In this document: positions 62,764 to 64,000 of the stretch, piece after piece
Position numbering within the stretch: position 1 is the stretch's first letter
Layout: each line of letters starts with the position of its first letter
NCBI RefSeq assembly: GCF_002072155.1
Contig: NZ_BDIY01000009.1
Location: 83,880-147,879 of the forward strand
Length of the DNA stretch: 64,000 nucleotides
Direction: 5' to 3'
Origin: Roseovarius sp. A-2
GTDB taxonomy: Bacteria; Pseudomonadota; Alphaproteobacteria; Rhodobacterales; Rhodobacteraceae
Made by a program: the position numbers and the translations under genes
The notes under the pieces: generated by a model
Told to the model about the DNA's origin: nothing
The model's input: only the letters and a program-made list of their open reading frames with translations
Databases searched by the model: none

Positions 62764-63772
62764 AATACGGTGTCAGTTTGAGCGCCGCCATCACGAACAC
62801 AAGAAGCACCAGAGTTGTTCCAGTTACGATCGTGGCGGCGCGCGGACCGACCTTCCGAAAGTTTTCGAGACGGGTGCTCATGCCGAGTGCCCCGATGGCG
62901 ATGATCAAACACCAGCGTGATGCTTCCACCAGCGCGAGGCGCAGATCCTCGGGAACGAGATTGAAGGAATTCGCCAGCACGAGCGCAGCAAAAACGAAGG
63001 CAAAGATCGGCAGCGGCCTCTTGTGACCAGCCTCGCCGTCCCGGCTTCGCATGAAGAATGCAAGGCTCAGGACAACCGGCATCAGCATCATGACACGCAT
63101 AAGCTTGATAACTGTGGCCGTGTCTCCGGCTTCATCGGACACCAAATAGCCCGCACCCACGACCTGCGCGACATCATGGATCGTCGCGCCGAGAAAAATC
63201 CCCGTAAGACGATCATCGAGGCCAAATTTTCCAGCAATCACGGGATATAGCACCATTGCGATCGTGGAGAGTAATGTCACCGACACAACTGTAAAAATCG
63301 TATCCGTTTCCCTGTCCTTGCCTTGCTGCAGAACGGACGAGATCGCAAGAGCCGCAGACGCGCCACAAATCCCGACGGCACCACCGGCAAGAATTCCGAA
63401 AATCGAATCGCGCCCGGTCATCCGAGCCAGGATGACACCGGTACCGATGGACAGACCGATGGCCGCGACAATCAAAACAAAGCTGGCAAGGCCGAGATCG
63501 GTCACGTCACTGAGCGAAATCCGAAGGCCGAGCAGAGCAACACCGGCCCTGAGAATGCGTTTTGAGGCGAACTTGATCCCCGGCGCGGTTCGCGCACCCT
63601 CATCGCTCAGGGACACAAGCGCCATGCCCAACAAGAGCGTAATGAGCATGAGCGGTCCGCCGTAATGATCGGTGATATAACCAGCCGCCGCCGCGACAAC
63701 CATGGCCAAAAGGATACCGGGCGCAAGCTCGGACACGACCGAGCCGCGCGACAAAAGCGCGATGGATTTCAT
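62753..63772 (-). CDS. YeiH/UPF0324 family membrane transporter
   Basis: 339 residues, about ten helices, with FASKRILRAGVALLGLRISL, GGAVGICGASAALAISSVL and FLGATIHDVAQVVGAGYLVS, all typical of the UPF0324 family. Members are proposed sulfate or sulfite exporters, for example in sulfonate degraders, but evidence is limited. It may be controlled by the convergent IclR regulator. Confidence 0.88.
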   Translation of the reverse strand: MKSIALLSRGSVVSELAPGILLAMVVAAAAGYITDHYGGPLMLITLLLGMALVSLSDEGARTAPGIKFASKRILRAGVALLGLRISLSDVTDLGLASFVLIVAAIGLSIGTGVILARMTGRDSIFGILAGGAVGICGASAALAISSVLQQGKDRETDTIFTVVSVTLLSTIAMVLYPVIAGKFGLDDRLTGIFLGATIHDVAQVVGAGYLVSDEAGDTATVIKLMRVMMLMPVVLSLAFFMRSRDGEAGHKRPLPIFAFVFAALVLANSFNLVPEDLRLALVEASRWCLIIAIGALGMSTRLENFRKVGPRAATIVTGTTLVLLVFVMAALKLTPYFIQ

Positions 63773-63823
63773 GGGAGTTTACTTCAAGTTCAAAGAGGCC
63801 TTGGGTCCTCGTTGTCTATGGCA

Positions 63824-63851
63824 GCGAGGTCGTTTGAAAGGGCGACCTCGC
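63824..63851. other. hairpin upstream of the YeiH gene
   Basis: GCGAGGTCG and CGACCTCGC pair perfectly over a 10-base loop, 52 bases upstream of the YeiH start. It may act in the 5' leader or terminate the minus-strand gene that ends at 63903, although no T run follows. Confidence 0.4.
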
Positions 63852-63902
63852 CAATGGTTTACGCTACAGCTTTAGTAGTGTCCGCATTTTGTGTTGGTAA
63901 GC

Positions 63903-64000
63903 TCACAGAGCCCGCAGAACATCCTCTGGCTGCACTTTACTGACCCGCGCCACGAACCAATCGAGATACCCCTCGAGATATTTCGAGGCAGGCCCTCGAA
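63903..64000 (-). CDS. C-terminal end of an unidentified protein (possibly a transposase)
   Basis: The minus strand is open from the window edge to a TGA at 63905-63903 and reads ASKYLEGYLDWFVARVSKVQ then PEDVLRAL. The YLEGYLDWF pattern recalls the end of some DDE transposases, but 32 residues are too few to decide. Confidence 0.35.
   Translation of the reverse strand, partial: RGPASKYLEGYLDWFVARVSKVQPEDVLRAL

Overview
The window looks like part of a high-GC alphaproteobacterial replicon, most likely from the Rhodobacterales (Roseobacter type). The indications are gltD-gltB in tandem, an NDUFA9-like epimerase next to uppP, DctPQM TRAP transport, aa3 oxidase subunit I, and many IS6, IS110/IS1111, ISKra4 and IS66 elements. 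This placement rests on family recognition and composition; no species can be named.

Layout. 1-10.1 kb is ordinary core genome: the start of queG, a glutathione transferase, mtgA, gltB and gltD (ammonia assimilation), uppP, an NDUFA9-like protein and tRNA-Leu(CAG). An accessory region starts 9 bp after the tRNA. 10.1-13.0 kb holds two inverted IS6-family copies around an RTX-acyltransferase-like gene, a small membrane protein and a Hint-domain gene cut by the second IS. 13.1-21.8 kb carries two facing operons around a GntR regulator. The plus operon encodes a membrane di-iron hydroxylase, small proteins, an alcohol dehydrogenase and an alpha/beta hydrolase. The minus operon encodes a TRAP transporter and an FAD oxidoreductase. 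Together they look like a catabolic module for an unknown substrate.

22-28.3 kb holds a third, broken IS6 copy, a detoxification-like set (HxlR regulator, DUF1428, GST-like, exported hydrolase, NTF2-like), an alpha/beta hydrolase fused to a LuxR-type HTH, and another hydrolase. 28.5-30.8 kb is a solitary ctaD divergent from an Rrf2/NsrR-like regulator with a clear palindrome between them. 30.8-33.5 kb is a pile of IS fragments (IS6, IS21, a short ISKra4 derivative, IS110). 33.7-41.2 kb is a translationally coupled beta-oxidation operon (fadE, fadI, fadJ and an acetyl-CoA hydrolase/transferase). 41.3-44.6 kb has an aconitase remnant, a dihydrolipoyl-dehydrogenase-like gene, a deleted hydroxybutyrate dehydrogenase, a peroxiredoxin-like gene and a membrane protein.

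44.7-48.2 kb is a nested insertion: a Tn3 tnpA fragment split by an IS1111-type element, then ISKra4, then the 3' end of proC. 48.5-55.3 kb is the most suggestive metabolic locus: sodium/solute symporter, LysR regulator, nitrilase, malonyl-CoA decarboxylase and a MatB-type malonyl-CoA synthetase. It reads as a possible route from a cyano compound through malonate to acetyl-CoA. 55.4-62 kb is again mobile-element debris (IS200, IS66, an integrase fragment, two IS110-family elements) around an MFS transporter. The window ends with an IclR regulator and a YeiH-type transporter.

Most notable structural signal: the non-coding 3' regions of two IS1111-type elements share three blocks at exactly the same spacing. 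This fits the bridge RNAs known from IS110-family elements.
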